Both the position numbers and the translations under genes were made by a program. From Mya arenaria (lineage: Eukaryota > Mollusca > Bivalvia > Myida > Myidae): a DNA stretch of 64,000 bases. The stretch is taken from the NCBI RefSeq assembly GCF_026914265.1, contig NC_069127.1:65669080-65733079 (forward strand), read 5' to 3'. Positions 1-9,929 of the stretch are shown here, in pieces. Below the pieces are notes generated by a model. That model saw only the letters and a program-made list of their open reading frames with translations, had not been told where the DNA came from and ran no database searches. Every line of letters begins with the position of its first letter. Positions within the stretch are counted from its first letter, which is position 1.

Positions 1-1205
1 TACTTTAAGCATTACCCTTGTTTGCAACTCAAACATCCTACTGACCCGAATCCTTGCAACCGACCTTACCCTAATCTATCCATACATATACGCCCACATA
101 AATCTTGTCCATGCTTCATCAGTATGCCCGTGTTCGACCGGATTTCGATTAATCAATACAAGCTTGAGTATTTTGTAGGCTCTTTTATAAGAAAAGTATG
201 TTTTAGGTTTCCTTATGGTCGTCTATGTTCGTTATGAAAGCTGGACGCTGCAATAACACCGTATGCATTCAAACTAGCTTATAAAAACTATGTATGTTTA
301 TAGAGGACCATTATGTAGTTAACTAGCTATAGCAACTTAAATGGTTAACATACCGTTTTTATTTGATCTTGATATCTAGTAAAATTATGCAAGAGTTAAT
401 TTCATTAAAGTTAGTTTGTGGATAGATTGCAAACAGATGATCAAAAAAAAATCGCAACACAAACTTTATAGTTGCTATGGCCACAAAAACAAAGAAAATA
501 TCACTTTTAGCCTTGAGCCTGCGGTAATTCAAGACGTGTGCATGCTAGGTTAATAATTCTTGGTATATGGATAGAGGTCATTATACTTATCCTCCTCAAA
601 GGGTATGATGCACAAAAAAAGAACAACTTGAGTAGTTTTAATCCGGACTTTGTCCTGTCTGTCGAGGGTTTATCTGGCCAAGTCTGTGTGCCCGGGTGAT
701 GTATAGACTATGCGAATCAATGACCATAAGACTTTTTAAAACGTCTATCAAGATTTGTGTGCAGTTTTTACTCATGTTTTCTATGAAACCCCTAAATATG
801 AGGTTATTGCGCAGGGTTCTACCTTCCACATTAAGAGAGTTTTATGCTTGTTTATTATGCACGTTTACAACATTATGTAGGAAGACTATTTCCCTCTCTT
901 GTTCGTTTCTTATAAAACGAAATTCGTCAATTCCTCGTTCTTGTTCTTCATTATATTTTTATACTCTTATTTATTTATCACAAATCAATACAATCAGCCA
1001 TAATTTTGTTTTGTGCATAACAATTTATTTGTATTAAATCACTCAAACTGGCTTTATATATCAAAACAACGAAACACAAAAAGAAGTATTGTGTTCATTC
1101 ACCTGGCATTGTGGATTTCTCAAGTTTCACTCAGTGTTTATGCAAAAAGCTACAGAAACAAAGAGTGACGGACATGAGTGTTTATTTCGACAGGGAAATG
1201 TCGTT
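1..1205. other. 3' flank of gene A, no gene seen
   Basis: I see no conserved coding in this 1.2 kb. The short open frames are AT-rich and match no family I recognise. Around 1,140-1,165 there is a scrap of the left end of the interspersed repeat found elsewhere in the window (CTACAGAAACAA). The copy at 34,695-35,899 is the same. Confidence 0.6.
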
Positions 1206-2705
1206 TTAATAATCAGATGGAAATGCATATTCATCATATTCTTCAGAACTTTGTAGACTCATGTTCGAAAAATAGTAGCTTCTGTTTAAATTTTGCTCTG
1301 CTCGTCTTAAGTTTGTTTCGTTTTTCATTATAACATAGTTCAAGATTTCAAACATGATATCATATATTATAAACCAAACAATTGGCGAAATTGAAAAAAA
1401 ATATATAAACCTGTACAGTGCATAACTTATAAAGAAAAGGCGACTGGTGTTTTCAATATAAACAGTAGCGTGGACGATTTTCCCAACAAGAGAAAAACAC
1501 GAAAATCCGAATGGTTTAATATTTCTGATCTCCCCTGTTGAAATATCATAGCTTTGCATGTGAACGCTATAAGTGCTTCTAAAACGAGGCAAAATCCACA
1601 ACCATAAGAATGCCATAACGGTTGAAGATAATATGAACATTATTGAGCAAAATTCAAAAAGACCGGATACGTAAAAAAGAAATATGGTTCCATGTAGTAT
1701 TACTGTTCCTAACAGCACGGTTCGAAACTGTGAAATGTATGGCTTTCCTAGAATCATAAAATGTATAGGCCAAAGTTTGTATTGCAAAAAAGTAAGTAAA
1801 ATCAAATGCGTCAAGGAAAAGAGGTTGCTGAATCCAAGTGACCGAAAACCAATGTGAAAAAGGGAAAGGCTCTCCGCGTCAGTTTGTTGGCACTTATTAT
1901 TTTCCATTTGAGTCCAGTTTGATTTTGACATATCAGTTTGTTGGCACTTATTATTTTCCATTTGAGTCCAGTTTGATTTTGACATATCAGCCATAAACGT
2001 GTGTTGATCACCATCACAAAAGTTGCCTCCCCATTTTCTAATATAATCCTGAATATTTTCTATTTCGCGCATTCTGTCGTTGTAACTCATGTGTCGAAGA
2101 ACAGTGTGTTCAGAAGGAGTAGAAAATTCGTGCGTATATTTTACAAGGTTGTTGTTGTAAAATATAGACAGCACTATATCACTAAACATAGCCGTGAGCT
2201 TTCGGTTAATGTGTGCATTGTGTAGTGCCTGTCCTTGGCTTTTCCACAGCCTAATCCAAAAGATTGCTTCCATATACTGCTTAAATAAAAGCAGAAAGCA
2301 ATGATAGCTCCACAAACATTGCTGGACCTTTTCACAAGGATGACGGCTACTTTCTGTGTCGTTGTAGCCGAAGGCCACTGTGTTTGTTTCTGTTTCGCTA
2401 CGTTTCATACCTTCAATTAAATCGTTCATAAGCCTATTTTCTGGAAAGGCTTTCATGATCACATCCATGTCCTTTCGTCCTTTCCCAATTTTGCATTTTC
2501 GCCTACAAACTGGACAGTGCAATATGTCACACTCATGGTTTCCTAAACAGTTTTTATTGATTATTGTTTCGATGCACTTTTTGCAAAATGTATGCTGACA
2601 TGGTAGTATTCTTGGGCTATCAAACCGTTCCATACAAATTTGACACGTTATAAGGTTTTCATTGATCGTGATGTTGATCTCTTCGTTGGGATACGCCGTC
2701 GCCAT
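1206..2705 (-). CDS. RING-type, multi-membrane-segment protein A (probable E3 ubiquitin ligase), copy 1
   Basis: Intact 499-residue protein. It has an N-terminal C3HC4 RING with C21, C24, C36, H38, C41, C44, C64 and C67, then a linker with FPENRLM (87-93). There is no B-box. An AHINRKLTA motif lies at 164-172. After a duplicated 18-residue stretch (240-275) comes SLGFSNLFSL and about five hydrophobic segments, broken by a soluble loop containing GKIVHATVYIENTSRLFF. The tail is acidic and Ser/Tyr-rich. The start MATAYPNEE is shared with paralogues, and a splice acceptor sits just upstream. RING domains of this type recruit E2 enzymes, so the protein is probably a membrane-anchored ubiquitin ligase with its RING in the cytosol; that is inference. 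TRIM13 and TRIM59 also couple a RING to a membrane anchor, but I do not claim orthology. Confidence 0.88.
   Translation of the reverse strand: MATAYPNEEINITINENLITCQICMERFDSPRILPCQHTFCKKCIETIINKNCLGNHECDILHCPVCRRKCKIGKGRKDMDVIMKAFPENRLMNDLIEGMKRSETETNTVAFGYNDTESSRHPCEKVQQCLWSYHCFLLLFKQYMEAIFWIRLWKSQGQALHNAHINRKLTAMFSDIVLSIFYNNNLVKYTHEFSTPSEHTVLRHMSYNDRMREIENIQDYIRKWGGNFCDGDQHTFMADMSKSNWTQMENNKCQQTDMSKSNWTQMENNKCQQTDAESLSLFHIGFRSLGFSNLFSLTHLILLTFLQYKLWPIHFMILGKPYISQFRTVLLGTVILHGTIFLFYVSGLFEFCSIMFILSSTVMAFLWLWILPRFRSTYSVHMQSYDISTGEIRNIKPFGFSCFSLVGKIVHATVYIENTSRLFFISYALYRFIYFFSISPIVWFIIYDIMFEILNYVIMKNETNLRRAEQNLNRSYYFSNMSLQSSEEYDEYAFPSDY
1879..1986 (-). repeat. Exact 54-bp tandem duplication inside gene A
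   Basis: Two perfect 54-bp units, in frame, each encode DMSKSNWTQMENNKCQQT. Paralogues B and C have a single equivalent (EMSKSxWIHPTAxK). The duplication is therefore private to A and recent, just before the first membrane segment. Confidence 0.95.
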
Positions 2706-2713
2706 ATTAGTTG

Positions 2714-2859
2714 CTAAAATTTAGATTTACGTTGTATCAGTAAATTTTTCAACAATCAATGCATATATGAGGACACACACAAGGTAATAGAAATACTTAA
2801 GTTGATATTTAGCAACTTTTGATTGAGACAAAAATATAGAAATTGTAGATTTTACTTAC
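2714..2859 (-). other. Predicted 5' UTR intron of gene A
   Basis: On the minus strand a donor AGA|GTAAGTAAAA (GT at 2,859-2,858) and an acceptor AATTTTAG|CAACTAAT-ATG (AG at 2,715-2,714) bound a 146-bp intron. Remnant D has the same donor and an equivalent acceptor, 155 bp apart. The acceptor lies 8 bases before the start codon. Confidence 0.65.
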
Positions 2860-2939
2860 TCTTTTCGAATAGTACAGTTTTTACAGATTGAAATATACGA
2901 CGTGCACTGTATACTCATTTAAGAATGACATGGCCTCGT

Positions 2940-3160
2940 ATTTAGGACATTCAATTTATTAATATATCACTTATCGACCATTGAGAGGCAAACTGACTTA
3001 TAAGCAATTAAACCGATTATGTATGTAGGACGTTTGAGGTATAAATTGGCATGGTGCATGCATTCTTCAGATAAACACCGACTATCGTTGATTTTAACCT
3101 GACATACCTGATAAGGAGATACCACAATCGGTCGTTCATATCTAGCGTCGGACTGTTTTC
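2940..3160 (-). promoter_or_regulatory. Conserved upstream block of gene A
   Basis: This block aligns with the region upstream of remnant D (61,040-61,300). Shared pieces include TTATCGACCATT (TTATTCGACCTT in D), CAGATAAACACCGA and GATACCACAATCGG followed by CATATCTAG. B and C also carry TTATTCGACCATTGCATTAA 250 bp upstream of their predicted donors. It is a likely proximal promoter, but no TATA box is convincing. Confidence 0.45.
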
Positions 3161-5009
3161 ATATCTGGACTTTTTCATGTAAACTGAGTTTGCGTGGATT
3201 GATATTCTTTATCGGACAATTAAATATTGACTTATATCGTATGCTTAACAACAAAATAATCATTCGTTGTTGTATGAAATTAAGAAACAGATATCTAATT
3301 TTCAGTTGAGGACTCAACATTAACTTTCTAAGAAATGGTCGTTTTTAGGACGAACTATCAAGATAATGTGCATCACGTACTACACAAAGCATAATTCAAT
3401 GTCGTAGTTAAAAATCCCTCTTATACAAAAGCATCGTGTACATACGGTTACCGAAAGTCTTCGTTTACGTATGTTTTCTTTGACGTCCTCTTTTTCAGTT
3501 TTATTGAATTTGAAGTGTTTAGTGTAACTTGGGGTTCTAAAACCTTGTGTTGATAACAATAAATTCTTCGTAACTGCAGAAATACTTTGCTGTAAGTTCT
3601 AATAGAATCACTAGTATTATACTTGTTCAGTAAAATGTCAAGGAAGGAACCACGTCTGTTTCTGGTATTTTACGACATGAATAAATATAGCTGGTCTAAC
3701 TATTTTTACTAAACATATGTGAACAAATTGAGGATTAGATGATAAAAAGACTTATAAAAAAGACCGTTTTACGTTCTAAAATTCGTTATCGAATTAAAGA
3801 CTTCATATGAAACATTTCTGCAAAGTTTAATTAAACACTGTACATATTTTAGATATAAATGAAACTTTTAAAAACTGTAACACAAAGACACATCTGAAAA
3901 CGTTCGTTACTATTCTGTAACGAAAAGGTGAACATTGCTAAATGGGGTTAAATATATCATGCAGATATCATGCAGACTAAAGAAGAATTTCATGGACACC
4001 TGAGATACAATATCTAGAGCACGCAATGAAAAACATTGTGGTGTTGTGTTGTAACAGTCGTGTATGTGATTACAGTAATTACTAACAATACTTCAATCTA
4101 TGAAACAGAACTAAATTTCATTTCAATATTATATTTTAATTGAATTGGCGACCGGATAAGTGTATTCCTCACACAAAAAGCAGTTTAAAAAGATTAAACT
4201 TCAGTGCCACTTGGGATTATATATTACAGAAATAATTAAAATTAAAATATAACTATGATAGAGTCTCATGTCTGATAAATATTCGAGGTCCACACGATGC
4301 TTCAGTAAAAAAACAAATGTTTTGAAAACACCAAAGAAATTCCTTCACTGACTCACTATATACTAATGAGGTAGGTAAGTAGGTAAGTGGGCGGAGCATA
4401 GCGCTTTACAAATAGTACCTGATAAGTTGCCGGAATAGACTGGATACATAACTAGAGAAATACAGAACATTTTCAAGTGAAAATTTATATTATGAAATTA
4501 AGCTCCTGTTTCTAAAATAAAGGATTTGAAAAATCATCAATGTTGTCTGGACCAAAGAACAATTTTATCCTACATCCAGATCTTGTTAAGTGAAAACTCG
4601 CAGATTGGTACTCGATAATTATTTGTACAGTGCACGTTTTTGTGTGTATGCCAAATTAAGTTATGATAACTCATTAGGAGTGTTAAAATAAGATACCAAA
4701 AGCTGGAACCCTTCAGCAAGTGTTTATATTTGGTCGAATTTTGAAAAAAAAAATGAAAAACATAATTTGCATATAAGCGTAAACAGCTTTACGTCATTCG
4801 CTTATTGGCATTATCACGTGATGTTTTCAATGTATGGTTGACATGTCAAGGTGTGTAAGCTTTACATAATCGCACTCGGGCCTTGCCGATTTCGCGAGTG
4901 CTTAAATCAGATTAATAGTCATTTTAGGTTTCTGGAGAATAGTGCACAGAATGTAATCCTGGTAACAGCTACCCTGGTTCTTTTGCGAGCAGCAGTGTAT
5001 AGCACTGTC
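3161..5009. other. Intergenic, no gene seen
   Basis: AT-rich sequence with no conserved coding. Near 4,365-4,400 there is a short GTAGGTAA repeat followed by GGGCGGAGCATAGCG. That motif resembles one at 22,245 and may be a dispersed repeat scrap. The copy at 37,855-39,705 is the same apart from two A-run length differences. Confidence 0.5.
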
Positions 5010-5131
5010 ACACGGGACCCCCATTTAACGTCCCTCCCAGAAGTCGATTGGTATGTTTTACTTGTTCTGCGGGGAATCGAACTTACGACCACTGAATTGA
5101 CAGCAATTTCATTACCATTAGACCATGAATC
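5010..5131 (-). repeat. tRNA-derived SINE-like element, minus strand
   Basis: On the minus strand a box A-like TGGTCTAATGGTAATG is followed about 40 bases later by an exact box B-like AGTTCGATTCC. The spacing is that of a tRNA gene, but the acceptor arms do not pair well. I therefore call a tRNA-derived SINE head and not a working tRNA. Confidence 0.5.
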
Positions 5132-5154
5132 CGTCACTAACATGACAGAATATT

Positions 5155-5246
5155 TAAGTCCTCGTGGTCTAGTGGTTAAGGTAGCCATCATCTTGCGTGA
5201 AATAAAATCTAGACTTTACCGGCGTTGGTTCGCACCCAACTAAAAG
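5155..5246 (+). repeat. tRNA-derived SINE-like element, plus strand
   Basis: TCCTCGTGGTCTAGTGGTTA is a typical tRNA 5' half with box A. GGTTCGCACCC about 50 bases on is a degraded box B. It faces the minus-strand element at 5,010-5,131, giving a head-to-head pair. The 130-codon open frame across both is a by-product. Confidence 0.5.
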
Positions 5247-5329
5247 TATTTGTAATACTCTAAATGTATTGTTTTGCATTTCCCATATCATAGAGTAAAA
5301 TAACGATAAAAAGGATTTCAATTTGAATC

Positions 5330-5609
5330 GAGTGGCTATGGAAAATTGCAAATCTCAACATTTCATATTTAAAAAGAGTGGCTATTAGAAACGGGCAATT
5401 CTCAACATTTCACATTTTTAATTGAGTTGCTATTGAAATGAGCAAAGCTCAACATTTCATATTAAAATCGAGTGGCTATGGAAAAGGGCAAAGCTCAACA
5501 TTTCACATTTGTAATTGAGTTGCTATTGAAAGGAGCAAAGCTCAACATTTCAAATTTGAATGGAGTGGCTATGGAAAAGGGCAAATGTCATGTGTTCAAC
5601 AAGTGCACA
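5330..5609. repeat. 47-bp tandem repeat, six units
   Basis: Units start at 5,330, 5,376, 5,424, 5,470, 5,517 and 5,563. Each begins GAGT(G/T)GCTAT and carries CTCAACATTTCA. The last four alternate between a GAGTGGCTATGG and a GAGTTGCTATTG form, so a ~94-bp dimer is the likely unit of expansion. The array abuts fragment F, where its membrane part would be expected. Confidence 0.85.
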
Positions 5610-6075
5610 CGATCAGAGTCGGTAAAGAAAAAAGCTTGCTTAATCAACGCTATGGACAACAACGACTTGTCTTGATCAGTTTGTTGGCCTGTATCTCTTC
5701 AATATATAATATATATATATATATATATCCAAGCTCATGTTTCCATGTTTTTCAAAGAGTTTGTATAAGTTTCATCAAACAAGTGGATTCCTGGTTGACA
5801 TATTTCTTTTTCAACAGCTTCAAGTCTATCTACAGTTGTAGCTTCGCTTAACAAATTGTCGTTGTTTTTGTAATAAATGAGTTTCGTAAAATGTATTGAA
5901 TCTTGCCGTAAATTTTCGATTCATGTGAGCGTCAGTTATTGCTCGACCTGTGAAAATGTCCTGCCCGTGCAATTGTATCATCTTATATTTGAACAGTCCA
6001 CAAAAAAGTAAAAAAAACAATCCACAAAAAGGATGTTACGTTCTTGCGTTGCCAACTTTGAAGCATGTTATCGGC
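5588..6075 (-). pseudogene. Fragment F1 of the RING-membrane family (middle region only)
   Basis: Minus-strand translation gives DAHMNRKFTARF, the family's A-H-x-N-R-K-x-T-A motif, and the DNA aligns with the middle of gene E (about 62,880-63,250). RING and membrane segments are both missing. The upstream edge (TTGCCAACTTTGAAGC) is shared with fragment F3 at 56,352-56,370, so both descend from a copy that had already lost its RING. The other edge runs into the AT run and the 47-bp array. It is a non-functional remnant. Confidence 0.75.
5701..5728. repeat. AT microsatellite
   Basis: 28 bases of AT repeat with one phase break. The corresponding run in copy 2 (40,397-40,423) is 27 bases without the break. 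It is one of only four differences between the copies. Confidence 0.9.
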
Positions 6076-6370
6076 TGACGGCGAGGCTAGACACAATAGC
6101 ATTTCATTTGGACATAGCATGATATATCACAACAAATGCCAGTTGTGTCGTTTCATAGATTTCGGCATGATACAAATACCTAAAACCATAACAAGTAAAT
6201 TGTGTTTAAGTACGACGTAGAGTACAATTTATGGCGGGAGGGTTCTACGGAATACACGAGACGAAGGTATTTTGTTAATTTATGTTTAATACATCTGCTA
6301 CACACAAATCAGACACACTAATACTATCCCCAGACAAACAGATTGTCGTCTGTGGTTTAATGGAGTTCTA

Positions 6371-6530
6371 ATATTTATGCGAAAATCTACAGAAATAAGC
6401 CCAGTAGCAAAATGTTTAAACATAAACCCGGTTTAATGGCAATGGGCAAACGCCAAAGACCAAGAAACACTGAAGAAAGGCACAAAACACCACAAACAGC
6501 ACAGTGCATACATACTATATAAACTAGTTT
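6371..6530 (+). repeat. Interspersed repeat (CAGAAACAAGC family), short form
   Basis: Runs from ATATTTATGCGAAAA-CTACAGAAATAAGC through GGTTTAATGGCAATGGG and CGCCAAAGA to CACAGTGCATACATAC. At least eleven copies of this unclassified family lie in the window. I see no coding and no clear terminal inverted repeat. Confidence 0.75.
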
Positions 6531-6807
6531 TTTAACACATTTAGTTCATTTGGATACAAATATTTCATAACAGAGAAAAATATTTTGATTGACCAAAAGT
6601 TACATTCTTTTCGTAAAAGTAATTTGTATACTCCATTCAAATTGTACAAATCAGCAAAAAAAAAAATTATAATAACACATGTCCAACGTAACGAATAATT
6701 GCTTATTACGCTTAAAGAATGTATTCACAAGACCGACATAGTAGTAACGTTAACACAAAAGTGTTGCCATAATATGATTAACAAGTGGTCATGAATTCAA
6801 AAGTGAT

Positions 6808-7092
6808 AATATTTATGTGAATAACTAGAGGAAAAACCTCAGTAGCCAAAAGTTAAACCCCGTTTAATGGCACAGGGTAAACGCCAAAGACATAGAACAC
6901 AAAAAAAAATCACAAGCAAGAAACATGGAACAACAGCACAAGACTCCACAAAAATCACAGTGCTTATTTTCTATATATAAAAAATAGGTATGTGTATCAA
7001 GGATTTTTAGGTACCGCATTGGAACTGTCGGTAAAATGTAAATTTACTGGGGGTTTAAACCAATTTACGTGCACAAACCTCACTCTAATAAG
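6808..7092 (+). repeat. Interspersed repeat (CAGAAACAAGC family), long form
   Basis: Same core as the copy at 6,371, plus a 3' part with TAGGTACCGC and CGGTAAAATGTAAATTTACTG, ending in GTGCACAAACCTCACTCT. The CAGTAAA/TTTACTG pair in the family can form a small hairpin. Confidence 0.75.
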
Positions 7093-7589
7093 GTATGAAT
7101 TCATAAGCCAAATTCAATGATCGCTTGTTTATTTCTTAGGTGCAAAAACAATGACCGCCAGTGTGAAGTCATGTTAGTAGAAGCTTTAAGTGATCTTAAT
7201 ATATTACGGTGAGACAGTATAATTCCCTTTACGTTCTATACAGTGTTGCCATTCTATAATTCCAGCAGTAGAGGAGATTCTGATTCATCAATTTTATAAT
7301 AACTAATAATGGAAGCATAAGTACAAATATCTGCATACACGTATGTGAACTGAAAACATGCATGACAGAGTATAGAGCTTTCAATGTCTTTTAAAAGCCA
7401 CTAAAATATCATTCGAATCAAACTTTCACATGATTTCAATATTGTCAGCGCAATAGGTCGATTATGATACATATGTTACAGTTCATCGTATCTACGTTAG
7501 TCTATTGTCACAAGAAAGAGTGGTCTTAGTGTTGAAATCTGCACTGTCATTACGCCACTATACAAAAACAAAAACATTCCGTTTCGTTA

Positions 7590-8365
7590 CAGTGTCATAT
7601 GCCATGGACCAAAGCATGGGCAATATTGAAAACAAATATGTAAACTTGAACAATGCGTAAGCAGTAAACAAGAAGCGACAAACGTTTCCAAAATAAAGAG
7701 TTGCTTATACATGTTTTACAACGAATGAGACAGAATCTTTTGGCAGGATTACATATGGTCTTTATTATGAAATCAATACACAGCAACAAACACAGCTTCT
7801 CGTTCGCCGAGAAATAATCCATAAAACTAAGTACGCTGCGAAAATAAAGGAATGAGTATATAATACAGATCACCATTTCGGAAACCACAAACTTGAGTGA
7901 ATAAAAGACTCTGGATATTATTGATTTCAAAAGAATACAATTCAACTGGTTGAAATATCTGATAAGATTAAAATGCAAAAAAGCTAAACGTCTAGAGTTA
8001 AAAAGATGCAATGAATCATGGACATTGAAAAAAAGGTTGCTAATCCTAGAAAGGGACACACTATGGACAACAAGGACATATCCTGATCAGTTTGTTGGCC
8101 ACTGAACGGGTATTAACGCCAATTAAATATCGCATGTCTTTAAAATTGTTTTCATATGGATCATTATCTTTTTTGATCGATTGATTTCTGATTCAACAGT
8201 TGCGAAACCAGTAGAAATCGACGTAGCTTCGGTTAACAAATCGTCGTTTTTTACATTACTGGAGTCTCGTTACACCGCTCTGCAAACTGCTGTAAACGTG
8301 CGGCAAGTAATCTTGTTAACAGCCTATCAATCTACATATTCAGTTGCATCAAATACTCATTAAAT
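7590..8365 (-). pseudogene. Fragment G1 of the RING-membrane family (middle and membrane part)
   Basis: The minus strand encodes CRFLFTAYALFKFTYLFSIL, close to gene E's RFLFILYALFKMTYVFEMLP. Nearer its start the DNA aligns with the family's middle region and the SLxxISNLFS motif. No RING is present and the reading frame changes several times. A 154-codon open frame (7,595-8,059) survives by chance. It lies directly after gene B, as G3 lies after gene C, so gene plus fragment moved as one module. Confidence 0.75.
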
Positions 8366-8369
8366 ACTC

Positions 8370-9791
8370 TCAAGAAAGTAAGATGATTCTTAAATGTTCA
8401 TTAGCTCTCGTGGGTCGTTGAATGTCACTATCATACGTAGATAGATAGATACCATTTCTCTGATTATCTAAATGCAATACCATTAAGCATGCAAGTTTTG
8501 CTGCAATGTCATAAAATATGAACAAGACTATCGGCAACATTGTAGAAGAAGATATACCCTTTACAAATGCATAACAGATAAACAAAAGGCGGCATATGTT
8601 CTCCACAAAGAGCGTGCTGTGCACAATTTTTCCAATATTTGAGAACTCGTGTGTTTCAACTGCATGAATATTTGTTATGAGTCCTGATGAAATATCAAAG
8701 TACTGCAAATGCATACTGTTCTTGTCGGTGTTTCGATGAAAATGCCACAATATTCAGTAAGCTAAGAAATTTGCTGACACTATTGACAATACAATTGACC
8801 ACCACGTTAGAGCATCGCACATATAAATAAGAAATATACTGCCAAGTACTTTAACCATTCCTATGTATGCCATATGATTCCAGGGTAAATTAAAGTTTTT
8901 TAATATACAAAAATGCATAGGCCAACGGACATTTTCAAAATTGATATTCATCAGCAGAACCATTAAAGAAAACAAGTTACTAAATCCAACAGAGTGATAC
9001 GCCATGAGCAAAATGCCTTGGCGTTCCGCGTACTTTTGTTGGCACTTATCTGCTGTAGGATGAATCCAGTCAGATTTGGACATTTCTGTTATAAACAGTT
9101 GATGATTATCACTATGACATAAATGGATTCCACTTTTTTTTATATTTTCCCAAATGCAATTTATTTCTCGCAGTCTGCCATTGAAAATCATTCGATGTTG
9201 GATACTGGCTGCAACACTAGTCGAAGACATACGTTCAAAAGCTTCATCGCCGATGTTCTCAAATGTTAACAACAAAATTTCGCTGAACATAGCTGTAAGT
9301 TTTCGATTGATATGCACATAATGGATTGCTTCTTCGCTGCCTTTGAGTACTGTCAACCTATTAAGTGCATCCAAATACTTCTTAAACAGAAACAAGAAGC
9401 AATGATGAATCCACAGACAATGCTGGACTGTCATGAACATATCAATGTGGCGTCCTTCTTCAAAATCATTAAACGCCACTTTCTTTGTATTTGTCCCCTC
9501 AAGCAATTCATTCATTAGTTTGTTTTCAGGAAATGCTTTCATTATGGCATTTACATTCCTTTCCCCATTCTCAATTTTGAATTCTCGCAGACAAACTGGA
9601 CAGTTAAACATGTAACTCTCATGTTTTACAAAGCAGTTGCTCCTGACTAATATTACAATGCATTTCCTACAAAACGTATGATGGCATGGTAGGATACTTG
9701 GGTTATCAAACATCTCCATACATATTTGACAAGTCAACAAATTTTCATCGACAGCGATGATTTTTTCTACTTTTGGAAATGCTGTTGCCAT
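8370..9791 (-). pseudogene. RING-membrane family member B, copy 1, with one in-frame stop
   Basis: Close paralogue of gene C over its whole length. It has an intact C3HC4 RING (C21, C24, C36, H38, C41, C44, C64, C67), the HINRKLTA motif near 160 and the SxGFSNLFSL motif near 268. At codon 346 the TTA (Leu) of gene C is TGA, in AY-stop-ILW. After it the frame stays open for a further 127 codons with clear similarity to C (HLQYFD, GKIVHSTLFVENICRLLF). As it stands it makes a 345-residue protein lacking the last two membrane segments and tail. This single change suggests recent loss; a truncated working form or readthrough cannot be excluded. A splice acceptor precedes the ATG. Confidence 0.85.
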
Positions 9792-9800
9792 TTTTCCCAG

Positions 9801-9929
9801 CTGAAAGTATAAAGGTATTACGCCATTTTATTGCATAGTTATGTGTTTTAACTGTCTAAGACATGAAGGATAATTTATTTAATTTCAAAGTAAAATTATG
9901 ACTAAAAACGATTGAAATATTATATTTAC
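9801..9929 (-). other. Predicted 5' UTR intron of gene B
   Basis: Donor CAAT|GTAAAT (GT at 9,929-9,928) and acceptor ATACTTTCAG|CTGGGAAAA-ATG (AG at 9,802-9,801) give 129 bp. Gene C has the equivalent pair 123 bp apart. Confidence 0.55.

Noticed and set aside
2001-2225. Plus-strand open frames inside the RING genes
   Set aside because: They are antisense shadows of gene A and its relatives, with no independent support.
4851-5243. 130-codon open frame on the plus strand
   Set aside because: It runs through two tRNA-derived SINE-like heads; the sequence is explained by them and the frame has no family resemblance.
7595-8059. 154-codon open frame on the minus strand as a membrane-protein gene
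   Set aside because: Comparison with gene E shows family sequence in shifting frames; the open stretch is what is left of fragment G1, with no RING or true start.
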